From Sorex araneus (Eukaryota > Chordata > Mammalia > Eulipotyphla > Soricidae), in the NCBI RefSeq assembly GCF_027595985.1, contig NC_073312.1:7604359-7668358 (forward strand): 64,000 nucleotides of DNA. The letters are read 5' to 3'. Below the pieces are notes generated by a model. It worked only from the letters and a program-made list of their open reading frames with translations, was not told where the DNA came from and ran no database searches. Positions 9,265 to 21,753 of the stretch are shown here, piece after piece. Numbering within the stretch: the stretch's first letter is position 1; each line of letters starts with the position of its first letter. The position numbers and the translations under genes were made by a program.

Positions 9265-9511
9265 CACTGTAGCACTGTCATCCCGTTGTTCATCAATTTG
9301 CTCGAGCGGGCACCAGTAACGTCTCCATTGTGAGACTTGTCGTTACTGTTTTTGGCATATTGAATACGCCATGGGTAGCTTGCCAGGTTCTGTTGTGCAG
9401 GCGAGATACTCTCGGTAGCTTGCCGGGCTCTCAGAGAGGGACGGAGGAATCAAACCTGAGTCAGCCAGGTGCAAGGCAAACGCCCTACCCGCTGTGCTAT
9501 TGGTCCAGCCC
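9265..9511 (-). repeat. SINE-B, reverse strand
   Basis: On the minus strand it is a full SINE-B: GGCTGGACCAATAGCACAGC, CCGGCAAGCTACCGAGAG, CCAAAAACAGTAACGACAAG, CAACGGGATGACAGTG. The tail is CAGTGCTACAGTGC rather than poly(A). No clear TSD was found. Confidence 0.95.
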
Positions 9512-9894
9512 TCTACTAAAATTTTCTAGGAAATGTGAGAGTCTATGGTTCGACTCCCAGAGCTCTCTCTCCACCCCTACCTCCACTCAGGGCAGCTGTG
9601 GCCAGGAAGAGCCTGTCCCCTTCACTTCTAACAGGTGCATGGGTCGCCCACTAGGAAGGACTCTCCTCATGCCCTCTAGTTCCAACTGAAGAGGTGAAAT
9701 CCTAGGGGGTTGGTCAAGAGATTGCTTTCAAACAGCAACCCCCAAGTCTAGGCTCTATCCTGAGACACCTGGGACCACAGATGGCTTTTCCCGATTCACT
9801 CAAGGACAAAAGCAACCTGAAACTTGCCCACAGAGTTCCAGGAGCTCAGGGATTTCCCCAGAGAGGAGAAGCAGTCTCCAAAGAAACTGACTTC
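9512..9894. other. Unique DNA, no feature seen
   Basis: This is unique sequence between a SINE-B and an L1. Short open frames look like chance. Confidence 0.4.
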
Positions 9895-10615
9895 TCCCAA
9901 GGATGCAAAAAAAGCACAGTAGAAATGACATCTGTACCTATATGTTCATTGCAGCACTGTCAACAATAGCCAAAATCTGGAAACAACCCAAGTGCCTTAG
10001 AACAGATGACTGGTTAAAGAAACTTTGGTACAGCTACACAATGGAATACTATGCAGCTGTTAGGAGAGATGAAGTCATGAAATTTGCTTATAAATGGATA
10101 GTCATGGAGAGCATCATGCTAAGTGAAATGAGTCAGGAAGAGAGGGACAGACATAGAAGGACTGCAATCATTTGTGGAGTATAGAATAACATCATATGAG
10201 GCTGACACCCAAGGACAGTAGATACAAGGGCCAGGAGGTTTGCCCCATAGCTGGAAGACTGCTTCAAGAGCGGAGGGGAGAAGGCAGATGGAATAGAGAA
10301 GGGATCACTAAGAAAATGATGTCTGGAGGAATCAGTCGGGATGGCAGATGCATGCCGAAAGTAGATAATGGACCAAACATGATGACCTCTCAGTGTCTGT
10401 GTTGCAAGCCATAATGCCCAAAAGTAGAGAGAGAGTATGGGGAATATTGTCTGCTATAGAAGCAGGGGGAGGGTGGGAAAGGGGGGTATACCTGGGATAT
10501 TGGTGGTGGGGAATGTGCACTGGTGGAGGGATGAGTGTTTGATCATTGTATGATTATAACCCAAACATGAAAGCTTGTAACTATCTCACGGTGATGCAAT
10601 AAAATTTAAAAAACA
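9895..10615 (+). mobile_element. 5'-truncated L1 with ORF2 end
   Basis: It starts at AAGGATGCAAAAAAAGCACA inside ORF2. The 3' UTR (AGAGAAGGGATCACTAAGAA, GCCATAATGCCCAAAAGTAG) ends at CTCACGGTGATGCAATAAAA plus an A-rich tail. The 3' UTR is of the same subfamily as 48183-49211 and differs from that of 3529-4657. Confidence 0.93.
9903..10184 (+). pseudogene. L1 ORF2 C-terminal fragment
   Basis: About 94 codons of the ORF2 C terminus are open, with [40 protein letters not shown] and MSQEERDRHRRTAIICGV before the stop. No catalytic domain remains. Confidence 0.9.
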
Positions 10616-12404
10616 AAAGGGAAAAAAAAGAAGAGGAAACTGGCTTCATTTGAAATCCAGTGTAGAGAAGTTGGAGCCCATTAGAGACAACAGAGATTTG
10701 GGTCATAGGAAAACTGAAGCGGACTGGGAGTGCCTCTTAATTTAGAACTTAAACCAGCTAGTTAATCAGGGAGAACCAGGAAAGGAGATACTGAAGGTCC
10801 TACTGGGCTCGGAACGAACCTCAAACATGGGCCTCAGGAACTACCGCTATTCTAATTAATTGGATCTAATTGGATCTGCGTGTGAAACAGCTGGTGTTCC
10901 CAGCCATGCAACAGAACCAACTGTGGTTAGCGGGGCCGAACAGCTGGGTGTGAGACCAAACAAGGCAGGTTGTTTTACAGAGACAGGAGAAAGGCAAAGA
11001 CCACCCCACTAAAGTCACTGTCCCCTCAGAGACACTTCATTCTGGAATATAATCATTTCACTTTCCCCTGGAGATAAACGAGTTCAACAATCTAAGCATG
11101 CAGAGATTAAGAATAATCTTTAACAAAACACATTTGTGGGGTTATGCTCAAATTAGATCATGTTCTACACCGTATTGTTCATACTTATTACTTAACCGGC
11201 AACCAATATGTGATGAGTGGTGATATGTGATAAAGGTTGTGGTAAGAGAATCAATTCCAAGGTGAGGTATGTGGCTGTAAAGTTACTACTATTAGCTTTG
11301 GGGATCATAAATTTCTGTGTGACTCAGTTACCGCGTACATGAACATGATACATGTTATCATGTCTCTCCAGAGGAAACGCTTACCAAGTTCTCCGCATTG
11401 CCTCCTAACCCGCCAGAGGCAAGCAGGGAGTGTTTCACATCAACACAAAGTAACTCTAAGAGCAACTTTTTGCTGCAATTGCAAATTTTACTGGACCCCA
11501 AGGCCAAATCTGAACATGAGAAATTGACAGTTAATTTATTAACTTCTTGAAAACCAATAAAATCCAAGGAAAGATGTACCGGCTACTTCAGTGGGGAGGT
11601 CATAAAGGGAGATCGATGTGGTAGAAGTTGTCGGTCCATTGCCATATTCCCAAGAAGGTTTCGCTTACAGAGGTAGTGCTTGGATGTGTCTGAAGCCCAG
11701 GTGCTGGTGGTACATAGGGATGTACAGTGGAGTGCTTTTGATTGACGTTAGAAAGACTTTCAACTGTTTCTCAAAGGCACTAAAGGATTATTCTTTTGTC
11801 CGTCAACTTCTCTTTCATAGCGATCAGGGTAACGTTGTTTATCGAGAGCCACGTTGCTTCTGGCAGAAACACTGGGTGCCCTTTTTAAGTTTGAGCCTTA
11901 CGTTGGTCGCTCTCTGACTACTTTGTTCTCTAGATGAAAAGGTGACTTGATTTCCATAGAAGAAATGGTTTATGATTTCACTAGATTCAAGAGGAAAGCA
12001 ATATGGCTTTGTTACACGAATACTCTCTTACGCAAGCTTCCCTGAGATTTCTTCTTTGACTGCAGCCTCTAAGTGTATTGAATGTCTAAGTTTTCACCTT
12101 TATGAGGTATGATACATAATAAATCATCTCCAAGTGATCCCACGCTTACTGAGACATACCACATCTGATGTTCGCATTAATTCTGCAGGCCACAAACTCA
12201 ACTTTACCTACTGAAAAGATCGCCAGTAAAAACAGGCTCTTATTATATTTTGCCTTTCAGTACACAACGCACAAGCAACATTTTTTCGTTGCAAGGTTGC
12301 AAGATTGGGAACCTAAATTTTTTTTAATGTTGACAAGGTCTTTCACTCTTTATTGCATAAATTAATATAAACTAAATATTATGGAAGGAGTAAAATTGAA
12401 TTCT
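10616..12404. other. Long unique block, no gene recognised
   Basis: About 1.8 kb is free of recognisable young repeats. A homeodomain-like CTAATTAATTGG occurs near 10853, followed by a local copy of AATTGGATCT. A 99-codon open frame (11618-11917) has no family signature that I recognise. Nothing supports a gene. Confidence 0.45.
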
Positions 12405-12413
12405 TAAGATAAG

Positions 12414-12583
12414 TGGCTTGATAGCACAGCGGATAGGGCAGTTGTCTTGCACATGGCCGACCTGGGTTCGATTCCTAACATCCCATATGGCCCCCTGAGC
12501 ACCGCCAAGAGTAATTCCTGAGTGCATGAGCCAGGAGTAACCCCTGTGCATTGCTGGGTATTACCCAAAAAAGGAAAAAAAAA
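12414..12583 (+). repeat. SINE-A lacking the first head bases
   Basis: The element reads GGCTTGATAGCACAGCGGAT and then a normal box B (GGGTTCGATTCCT) and body, with TATTACCCAAAAAAGG at the end. Flanks AAGATAAGT are present on both sides. It is mildly diverged, with a CATGAG insertion in the body. Confidence 0.9.
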
Positions 12584-12591
12584 GATAAGTA

Positions 12592-13577
12592 GAATACATA
12601 AGTTCTTTAGGTACTTATAGTGAGGGACGTGTTGGGAGGAGAGAATTACACTTTAGGTAAACTTGAATCAACTAATCAGAAATAAGTTACAAAATGCAAA
12701 ATATCATTCCGTAAGGGAACCTAAATTTTGTCATTAAATAGTTCCTTCAGTGTTTCTTATTAAATATCTTTCCCCAAAAAAAATTGCATTAAGCTTATCA
12801 GAACACAGAACTTCTTTTCACATATAATTGCCCTTTTATCAAGCATGAAGACTAGCTGAAGTTAGGTCACAGAGCCATCAGGATCAGCCTTGGGCATCCT
12901 CCATCCCCATGGCCAGCCAGATTCAAGTGCAGACTTCCGCTGTATCCCTTCTCAGGGGCTGCTCCCTGTGCCTCCAGCCTCAGCCCCTCTAAACCAGAGG
13001 AATGGAGGCAGGGGTTATAGACTGGGAGATGATATGTACAACCTACTGCTCCTCAGAAAATTCAAGAAAAGCAAACTTCCGCAAATAACAGAGAAACAAT
13101 CTCCTTCCTCCAAATGCAATTTTTTATTAATGAAAGCACTTATCAAGCCATTTTTCATTGTGATGTTAGCCACTCACCAGCAAGAGGTAAGGCTTCTTTA
13201 TTCAATCTTTGGAAAATGCATCTGGAACTGAAGCAAAGCAATGCACTCTTTTACTGAGAAATTCTATCAAACTGCATGGATCTGATACCCAAGGCTTTTA
13301 GAATTCTAGTTCCCCCTCTAAGTTCTACTTGCCAATGAACTGTTCCAAAGAAAGAGGTTCTGGGCCCAGCCATCTGTAAGGATCTAGAGTGCTACAGCCC
13401 CACTGACCCACTGGAAGTGGCCGTCAAGAGGAAATTTGCTACTGTTCCCTGCAAGGACAGGGGTGAGAGGGGGTAGAAGTTGGGCAAACATACCACTCGT
13501 TTTCTGCCCTCCTGGTTCTCACCAGTGCTCATTCGTGAGCACATTGCCAAATAATCATTATTTAAAGCTAAGTTCTA
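12592..13577. other. Unique DNA, no gene recognised
   Basis: This is unique, AT-rich then mixed sequence. A 113-codon open frame at 12890-13231 shows no recognisable motif and is probably chance. Confidence 0.4.
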
Positions 13578-13680
13578 TTCCTGGAGAAATAGTACAGGAG
13601 TTAAGGTACGCACCTTGCATGTAGCTAACACCAGTTCAATCCACAACACCACCAATGAAAACTAACCAAAAATAAAAAGA
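13578..13680 (+). repeat. Ancient short SINE
   Basis: CCTGGAGAAATAGTACAGGA, CACCTTGCATGTAGCTAACA and a box B-like CCAGTTCAATCC run directly into an A-rich tail. Only the tRNA-like part is present. Confidence 0.55.
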
Positions 13681-13919
13681 TACAAAAGTTGTAATACAGA
13701 CAAAGGGGAATTACTCAACACTCATCACCCCTTAATTCTTTGTCTGCTCTCTGCAGTGGTCTATGCTGCTGAGAACCCCGAAGCAAAGCTTGCAAATTGG
13801 GCACTTGGTGTAGACAAACATCCACCCTCAGATAGGATTTAACAACAAGAGCTCCTGGTGTTATGGAGGATCTTTGCAATTTTCCTATGCATCTAAAATG
13901 GCTCTAAAAACAGAAGTGT

Positions 13920-14099
13920 GGGGGCTGGAGCAATAGCACAGCAGGGAGGACGTTTGCCTTGCATGCATGCGACCCGGGTTCAATTCCCAGCATCCCAGAT
14001 GGTCCCCTGAGCACCGCCATGGGTGATTCCTGAGTGCAGAGCCAGGAATAACCGCTGTGCAATGCCAGGTGTGACCCAAAAAGCAAAAAAAAAAAAAAA
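13920..14099 (+). repeat. SINE-A
   Basis: This is a complete copy with GGGGCTGGAGCAATAGCACA, GGGTTCAATTCCCAGCATCC and GTGACCCAAAAAGC, then about 15 A. The A run and low divergence indicate a young copy. Short AGTGTG flanks may be a TSD. Confidence 0.93.
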
Positions 14100-14108
14100 T
14101 AGTGTGTC

Positions 14109-14282
14109 TGGGGCCAGTGTGATAGTACATTTGTTAGGGTGCTTGCTTTGCCCACAGACAATCTGGAGTCTATCCTCGGCATTTCTTAAGGTCCCCCCCG
14201 CACTGGCAAATGTGATCCCAGAGCACAGAGTAAGGAGTAAGCCCTGAGCACTGTTGGCCGTGGCCCCCAAACAAAAATAAAT
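14109..14282 (+). repeat. Ancient SINE, diverged
   Basis: GGGGCCAGTGTGATAGTACA, a box B-like CTGGAGTCTATCCTCGGC, and CCAGAGCACAGAGTAAGGAG with GTGGCCCCCAAAC show an old member immediately after a young one. Confidence 0.7.
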
Positions 14283-14584
14283 AGATTGAAAAAATTAAAA
14301 TGAAAATGGAAGCACATCTTCTTCATCCCAGGGCGTGAGGGGGGTCATTCATGTTGTGCGGGAGGTAAGATGGCAGTCGGGAGACACTCAATGAATGTTC
14401 GTTTCTCCAACCACAAAAAAACCTCAAAGGCAGAGCCTGGCGATTGAGAGGCAATATTTGCACTTCATCGATATGCCAAGGGGGAGAGACAGTATCCAAA
14501 ATATTGAAAGAAATCACAACCACACAACTACACCCTCCTTTGCCCCCATAAAATCAACCACCAACCAACCAAATTGAAGGAAAA
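14283..14584. other. Unclassified, possibly the start of an old L1
   Basis: The sequence is A-rich near its end (CAACCACCAACCAACC) and leads into an old L1. I cannot classify it further. Confidence 0.3.
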
Positions 14585-16050
14585 GGGGCAAAGCCTAACA
14601 GACATGTCTCTCAGAAAGGCAAGCAGGAGACTGCAGGTACTTGAAAACGTGGTCCACAGCATTTACTGCTAGGGAAATGCAAATCAGAACCCACAGTGAG
14701 AGAGCACCTCGCACCAGGAGCAGGGCCCACGGCAAGACTGGAACAGCCAAGGGTGGTGCAGATGTGAATAAAAAGGATCCCCGGTGCCCTGTGGCGGCAA
14801 TGCAGCCTCTATGGAAAGCAGCATTTCTTAAAAGACTTTTCAAAAAAAAATTTTAAACTTCCTTTAAAAAATAGAAATGAAAACTCATTATGATCCAGCT
14901 AAACCACATCCAGGCATTTATCTGCAGGCCATAAAAATACAAATCGGAAAGGATATTTGAACCTCTGTGTTCACCATGGCATTGTCCCAGTGGACAAAGC
15001 ATGGACTCCACATAAATTCCCACCAGCTGAGCACAGAAGACAGAAGCTCCTTCCTTGATGGAATCCACTAGACTCTCTACTTGACGTGACCGTTGTGAAA
15101 GATGAACTGGTGTCATTTGGGACAGAATAGATGACTCGAGGGGATCATGACAAGAAATAAGGAGGTGGGGGCTGGAGCAATAGCACAGCGGGTAGGGCGT
15201 TTGCCTTGCATGCTACCGACCCGGGTTCGAGTCCCAGCATCCCATAGGGTCTCCTGAGCACCGCCAGGGGTAATTACTGAGTGCAGAGCCAGGAGTAACC
15301 CTTGTGCATTGCTGGGTGTGACCCAAAAAGCAAAAATAAATAATAAATAAATAAATAAATAAATAAGGAGATGCCCCTGTTCTTCTCTTTCCTGTACTCT
15401 AGGATTCCCCCCTCCCCACTTTGATACCTTGGGTCTCCCATCCTGTTACTCCTGTTAACCTGTTACCACAGATTAGTGAGATCATTTATGGAATTGGTGC
15501 TAGAACACTGAATGCCTGGAACTCAACTACGAATAACATTGTAAATCACGGTGTCTTAAATTTTTTTCTTTTTCTAAAAAGAATGTTCACTGGAAAAATA
15601 TATTAAACTGTTTACTGAATAACGTACGAAGGTTTTTGAATGCGTGTTTCAATAAAAATCAACTTGGAAAACAAACCAGAAAAAGAAATAAGGAAGTGGA
15701 GGACAATGGATAACTGCCTCGTGTTTTCACTCATGTGAACTAAAAATGACGAAAGAAAACAAAAGCGACCAAAACAACAAAACCAAGTCCTCGATGGAGA
15801 ACGTGGTGGTGGAGCTCAGGCACTGTGGAGGGAGGAGCAGAGGGCCCGGCTCGTGGGGGGCTGGCTGGGAATTCTGTCTGCATTCAGCCGCATGAAGCTT
15901 CGCCCCTGAAATTCTTAGGGGTGCAAACCAACAAGAACCCAGTGTACAGAACGAAATTGGAAATGGAGTGTTAGTTCCCTTAAGAAACCAGAAAGAAAGG
16001 AAAGTTCCCAGCACAACCTTGGCCTCGGGACATACGCCCCTTCCCTCCTT
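14585..16050 (+). mobile_element. Old L1 ORF2/3' UTR, interrupted by SINE-A
   Basis: CAAAGCCTAACAGACATG, GAAATGCAAATCAGAACC and TCATTATGATCCAGC are the old L1 'flanking cells, aaatgcaaatcaga' region with many frameshifts. GGTGCTAGAACACTGAATGC and TGGATAACTGCCTCGTG come from its 3' end. The SINE-A at 15168-15360 splits it. No frame survives. Confidence 0.6.
15168..15360 (+). repeat. SINE-A with TAAA tail
   Basis: This is a near-consensus head, box B GGGTTCGAGTCCC, and a (TAAA)n tail. Flanks AAATAAGGAGGTG and AAATAAGGAGATG are a TSD with one mismatch. Confidence 0.95.
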
Positions 16051-16076
16051 ACCCCCCCCCCCACCCCCGCCCCCAT
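16046..16076 (+). repeat. C-rich tract
   Basis: A run of CCCCCCCCCCC followed by ACCCCCGCCCCC may form a G-rich structure on the minus strand. Confidence 0.7.
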
Positions 16077-16200
16077 CCTACCCCTGTGCTGATTTTCCCC
16101 ATTTTGTTCTCTTTATCACAGCAGTCATCACTGGCCCGGTCTGAGACACCAACATCCATTTTTCACTTTGCTTCCTGTGTCTTCAAAAAATAAATTACGA

Positions 16201-17638
16201 AGGGTCATGGCGGCTCTCTCTGGCCACCTGTGTTTGGTGGTCTCACACTGTTTCCTCCGTCCAGGGGCAGCCGATGACAATGGGTGGAGGAAGGAGGGAA
16301 CGAGGGCCAGGCTGGTTGGTGTCAGTTGCAGTTGATTCCATTCCCATCTCCATTCTCTTTCTCCTCCGGATCCCCCTTTCCCGATCCCCCTCATCCTCTT
16401 CTTAGGTCCTGCTCCTTCATACTTCCCCTTCCTGCTCCTGCCTCCCCCAGCCCACTCTCACAGCCTTAGCTAAATCCCCAAGCACGAGGGATTGGGGCTT
16501 AATTACATGTAGGTGTGGTTGTACAACCAATAGAGGTAAAGTCCTTCCCTCAGGAGGAGCTTCTTCTAGGACAGATTCTCATTCAGTGAGACAATCCTCC
16601 CAAGATTGAAATTCCATCTATGAGTGTGTTTCTCCTTCCCTCAGTCACACAAACATACATAAGTTATATATATGTTATATATTATATATTATATGTTTAT
16701 AATATTGATCGCGGATCCATGTTCAATTCCTCCGATCCTCTTGGAGAGCCCGGCAAGCTACTGAGAGTATCACGCCCACACGGCAGAGCCTGGCAAGCTA
16801 CCTATGGCGTATTGGATATGCCAAAAACAGTAACAGTAAGTCTCTCAATAAGAGATGTTACTGGTGCCCGCTCTAACAAATCGATGAGCAACGGGATGAC
16901 AGTGACAGTGAATATTGATCATTTTCTATGGACACAGTAAGAGATACAGTAAGCTTATAGGATTGCTCTCCTGGGACCATCTTGCTATAGATCTCAGACT
17001 ACAGTGCTCAGGCCAGATTAGTCTTTCCTAACCCTAGCAGGGTCCTAATCTAATCTCATTGTTACTTTTTGGATTATGACAGAATTTGTCCATGACCATG
17101 CTCTTAACTTATACTTAATATTGTGGCGTCTGGGCCTGGCCCATTTCGATGCCAGGGTAGCTCACAGCTTGCCCTGGGTCCATTCAGCCCCTCATCAGGA
17201 CCTTGCTTTTGGGGTGCTAGGAAATAAGGGCAACTGAGGCTGAAGCCAAGAAAGCCTTAAGTCTTAAGTCCAGGAGTGAATATTATTCGGAGTCAATTAA
17301 CTTCCAATTTACAAAAGCTTAATATTAACTGTCTTCCTGTATCTATACAAAAAGGACATTGCTTTAAAGTAAACTATGCAAAAGACACAAGGAGAGGAGA
17401 AAGGCAATATTTCACTAATGAGTACAAGTCACGTGTCCTTAGAAGGATCTAACCTTACAAGTTAAGAATCTGATTAAAGGGGAAAGGTGATAGACCGGTT
17501 GGGGAAGAGAGTGCAGAGAAGAGTTTACAGATAAACACAGAGGAATGGGAGTGACTTGGGAGCACTGTGATGGGTGTAACCCGATAAACCCAAGCTTCCT
17601 GTGGCAAGGGAGAAAGGACAAACCAATGTTATCCTATA
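16201..17638 (-). mobile_element. LTR-like repeat copy 1 (old endogenous retrovirus type)
   Basis: This region aligns along its length with 55577-56825 in the same orientation. Shared landmarks include GAGGGCCAGGCTGGTTGGT, GCCAGATTAGTCTTTCCTA, CATTGCTTTAAAGTAAACTA and AAAGGACAAACCAATG. On the minus strand the poly(A)-signal position reads AATCAA at 16332-16337, where copy 2 has AATAAA. The 5' edge is blurred. The reading as a solo LTR is an inference from the TG/CA ends of copy 2. There is no coding content. Confidence 0.6.
16711..16910 (+). repeat. 5'-truncated SINE-B inside the LTR copy
   Basis: It starts within box B (GTTCAATTCCTCCG) and has the full body, including CCAAAAACAGTAACAGTAAG and CAACGGGATGACAGTGACAG. 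A 10-bp TSD, AATATTGATC, lies at 16701-16710 and 16911-16920. The second LTR copy has a single, uninterrupted AATATTAATC near 56046, which is the empty site. Confidence 0.95.
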
Positions 17639-18772
17639 GCTTCCCTCCAGCCCAGTCACATGAAATAGTCACAACAGTTGCACAGAGAAGGAAGTCAATA
17701 GACCAGGGCGCCGGGCCCTCTGCTGACTTTTTTTTTTTTTTCCAGGCCTTTTCAAAGCCCTGGGCTCCCCATGAAACAGGGAGTCCCAAAACCCAGGGGA
17801 GGTCCCAGGTCAAGGCCTCACCTTCTCTGGCATCCAGGAGGAGCCTGGCCCTCTTCCATATCAGGGTAGGAGGTGGGGGTTGAGGGAGGTGTGGAAGCTG
17901 CACCAGGTCAAGTCAGAGCCCAGGAGGTCCTGTGACCTAGACTGGGGGACCAGGGTGGGCCAGTGAGGACAGGCCAGTCATGACATCTGAAACCTTCCTC
18001 TTCACCCAGGGGAGGGGGTGGGGGCACAGGCCCTTCTGCACAGAGCCAGGCAGAGGGACAAGAGGCTGGCCTGGGGCTGGCTGGAGCTTGGGCTTTCGGG
18101 AATGGGTGGACTGGCTCTCAGGGCCGCTCAGGAGAAGGAAACAGACCCGCGGGGCTGGATGTTGAGGCTGGGATCTGGGAGAGTCGCTGTCAGCGGTGGC
18201 ACCAGGCTGGCTCTTACAAAAGCTTCTCCCCAGGCCGCTCTGATCTGGCTCACTTATTGCTTCCAAAAATAGAAGCAAGGCTTTGCTTTTATTGTCCGGA
18301 GCTTCAGCAACCCCCAGATGGCAAGCCTGGCCCCCAGACCCTGCCTTACCCCTATGCACTGAACCCACACGTTTCCTTGGGCAGGGCAGCGAGAAGCAAT
18401 TCCCAGAGCTGGCCCCAGGGGGTAGGGCGGGGAGATGGGCAGCTCAGAGCTGTGCGGGGAGCAGAGGCTCTGGGCCTCGCGCCTTCTCCCCCCGCCCAAT
18501 TCTGGAGCCCCGTGGTGGCAGGGGCTCTGGGTCTTTGATGCAAACCAGGCTACTGTCTCCGCCACAGGGGCACAGGCCAAAGCGCTGATACACCTTCTGT
18601 GTCTACCTGGGCTGGACTCGGCAGCCCCCAGGCCCTCCAGGAGCAGCTCCCAGGCTCTCTGGCACCCTGGACTCAGTCTCTACTGTATTGGCGTGGAGTA
18701 AAGGACCACAGGGAGACTCACCATGGAGGGAAGAGCAGGGCCCGTGAATACATGAAGAATTTGGAGGTCTTG
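17639..18772. other. GC-richer unique block
   Basis: This is the most GC-rich unique stretch of the window and has open frames on both strands, as GC-rich DNA does by chance. A good acceptor-like tract (T13 then CCAG at 17742-17745) and a donor-like CAGG/GTAGG at 17865/17866 bound a 120-base piece. I recognise no protein. Confidence 0.4.
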
Positions 18773-19016
18773 CTGTCACTGTCACTGTCATCCCATTGCT
18801 CATCAATTTGCTCAAGTGGGCATCGGTAACGTCTCCATTGTGAGACTTGTTACTGTTTTTGGTATACTGAATGCGCCACGGGTAGCTTGCCAGGCTCTGC
18901 CGTATGGGCGAGATACTCGATAACTTGCCGGGCTCTCTGAGAGAGGCAGAGGAATTGAACCCCGGTCGGCCACATGCAAGGCGAACGCCCTACCCGCTGT
19001 GCTATCGCTCCAGTCC
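18773..19016 (-). repeat. SINE-B, reverse strand
   Basis: On the minus strand it is complete: GGACTGGAGCGATAGCACAG, box B CGGGGTTCAATTCC, CCGGCAAGTTATCGAG and a CAGTGACAGTGACAG tail. Box A and box B are close to consensus. No TSD is obvious. Confidence 0.95.
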
Positions 19017-19075
19017 AAGGTGGCAAAGTTAGACACAAAAACAAAAAACAAAAAAAAGCCAGATGCACCCACAGG

Positions 19076-19540
<465 letters not shown>

Positions 19541-19544
19541 CCAA

Positions 19545-20645
19545 AGATATTTAACTAATTTCACCAAGAAAGAATCAATACCTTGTACCTGTCATGTGTC
19601 TGGCTAAAGGATTCTCTGTCTTTGCAAATCAATAGGAAAACTGGGTGGCCTGGGAGAGGGAGGCTGGAATGCCAAGTTCTGTGAAAGGATCTGTACCTCT
19701 ACAGGAAAAATGAGGGCACAGCAGATGGACGGCCAGGCAAGGAAATCATGATCAATGAAGACCCACAGGCTTTGAGATAACCTCACCCTCCAAAAAAGAC
19801 TCCCCCCACTGAAAAAAAGTTGGAGCAACTGTGGGAAATGATGCCATTTGAGAATATTGTGTAGTGGGCATATTCATGTTCTTTCCTGAATTCTTTTCTG
19901 TGCTTAACAATTTCAAGTGTTTATAAAGTTCCAGAAAGGGGGGAGGGCTGGGGGGCGGGAGGGAATGCAATTGCCCAATTGCCGCAGGCCATCTGACTCC
20001 TGGCTGCCTGGGAGAGTGAAGTGACGCCTTGAATGGAATGTGGAGCCTCAGGAGAACAGAGCTGCTTCCTCCTGCTGGACCCTCCTGGGCCCCCGAGGGA
20101 GCTGCCTGGAGGACTTGAACTGGGCGAGTCTGGCACCAGCACCCACGAAGCACGGATGCTAATGCCCCACCCGCCCTGCTGGGCTGTGTGTCCACTTGAT
20201 CTGTAGCATGGGAATGGGTCCTCCCCATCCAAGTGCTCAGGTAACGGTGCACTGGGGTTGGAGCAAGGAACTGCTCTTTGCAGGAAAAAGAAAATTAATC
20301 CTACACTCTGCCCAGTTTGGGGGGTTTTCTGATAACCCTCGCAGAAAAAGAATTTTAGACAGAGACAAATAGTGAAGTAAAAAAAGGAAAAAAATTTTTT
20401 TTTAATTTTGAAAAGCTTATTTAGAGAATCTGAGGAAGAGAGCATGCACTCCCAGTCTTGAGAGTGGCAGGGGCGTCTTGGGAAGGAGATAGTAGAAAGC
20501 ACACATCTCGGAGGAGATGCAGAATTCATGCTTGCCTATAAAGCCAATTTTATACGGCTTTTCCCAAACTGCTCCTGCCTGAAGCACTCATGTCAGATCC
20601 TGTTGCTAGGGCGTTGTTAAGAGAAAGAGCCTGGATTCTTGATGG
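19545..20645. other. Unique DNA, no gene recognised
   Basis: This is unique sequence of about 1.1 kb. Minus-strand open frames of up to 202 codons have no recognisable domain, and I treat them as chance. Confidence 0.4.
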
Positions 20646-20661
20646 TGGTTTTCATATTCTT

Positions 20662-21753
20662 TTTTTTCTTTTAAGGCATGTCCATCTATATTTTTTTTTA
20701 ATTAGTGAATCACCATGAGGGTACAGTAACAGATTTACACATTTTTATACTTGTGTTTCCCTCGTACAATGTTCGGGCACCCCTCCCTCTACCAGTGTCC
20801 ATTCTCCACCACCAGTGAACCCAGTATCCCTCCCACCTCCCAATCCCATCCCCCCTCCCTTCGCCTCCCCCTGCCCGCCTCTGTGGCAGGGCATTCCCTT
20901 TTGTTCTCTCTCTCTCCTTTTGGGTGTTGTGGCCCGCAATAGGGGTATTGAGTGGCCATCGTGTTCAATCTATAGTCTACATTTAGCACACATCTCCCCT
21001 CCCGAGCAGATCCTCCAACCAGAGCTTACTTGATGTTCCCTTCTCTATCTGAACTACCTTTTCCTCCAGCATGTGAGGCCAGCTTCCAAGCCATGGAACC
21101 AACCTCCTAGTGCTTATTTCTACTATTCTTGGGTGTTAGTCTCCAACTCTGTTATTTTATATTCCACAGATGAGCACAATCTTTCTATGTCTGTCTCTCT
21201 CTTTCTGATTCATTTCACTTAGCATGATACTTTCCATGTTGATCCACTTATATGTAAAATTCATGACTTTATCTTTTCTAACAGCTGCATAGTATTCCAT
21301 TGTATAGATGTACCAAAGTTTCTTTAACCAGTCATCTGTTCTTAGGCACTCGGGTTTTTTTCCAGGTTCTGGCTATTGTAAACAGTGCTGCAATGAACAT
21401 ATAATCGCAAATGTCATTTTGACTATATTTTTTTGCTTCTTCGGGATATATTCCCAGAAGTGGTATTGCTGGGTCAAATGGGAGCTCAATTTCTAATTTT
21501 TTGAGAAGCGTCCATATTGTTTTCCAGAAGGCTTGAACAAGTCGGCGTTCCCACCAACAATGTAGAAGGGTCCCTTTCTCCCCACATCCCCTCCAACAGT
21601 GGTTGCTTTTGTTCTTTTGGATGAATGGCACTTTTTGTGCCATTCTCTGTGGTGTGAGGTGGTATCTCATAGTTGTTTTGGTCTGCATCTCCCTGATGAC
21701 TAGTGATGAAGAGCATTTTTCATGTGCCTTTTGGCCATTCGTATCTCTCCTTT
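20662..21753 (-). mobile_element. 3' half of a twin-primed L1 (sense on minus strand)
   Basis: The minus strand carries the ORF2 C terminus ([33 protein letters not shown]), then the 3' UTR and A tail. It shares one TSD with the next feature: TGGTTTTCATATTCTT at 20646-20661 and 23285-23300. Both halves therefore belong to a single insertion. Confidence 0.93.

Noticed and set aside
17937-18701. Several overlapping frames of 60-143 codons on both strands
   Set aside because: GC-rich DNA has few stops. No domain, no start context and no agreement between strands.
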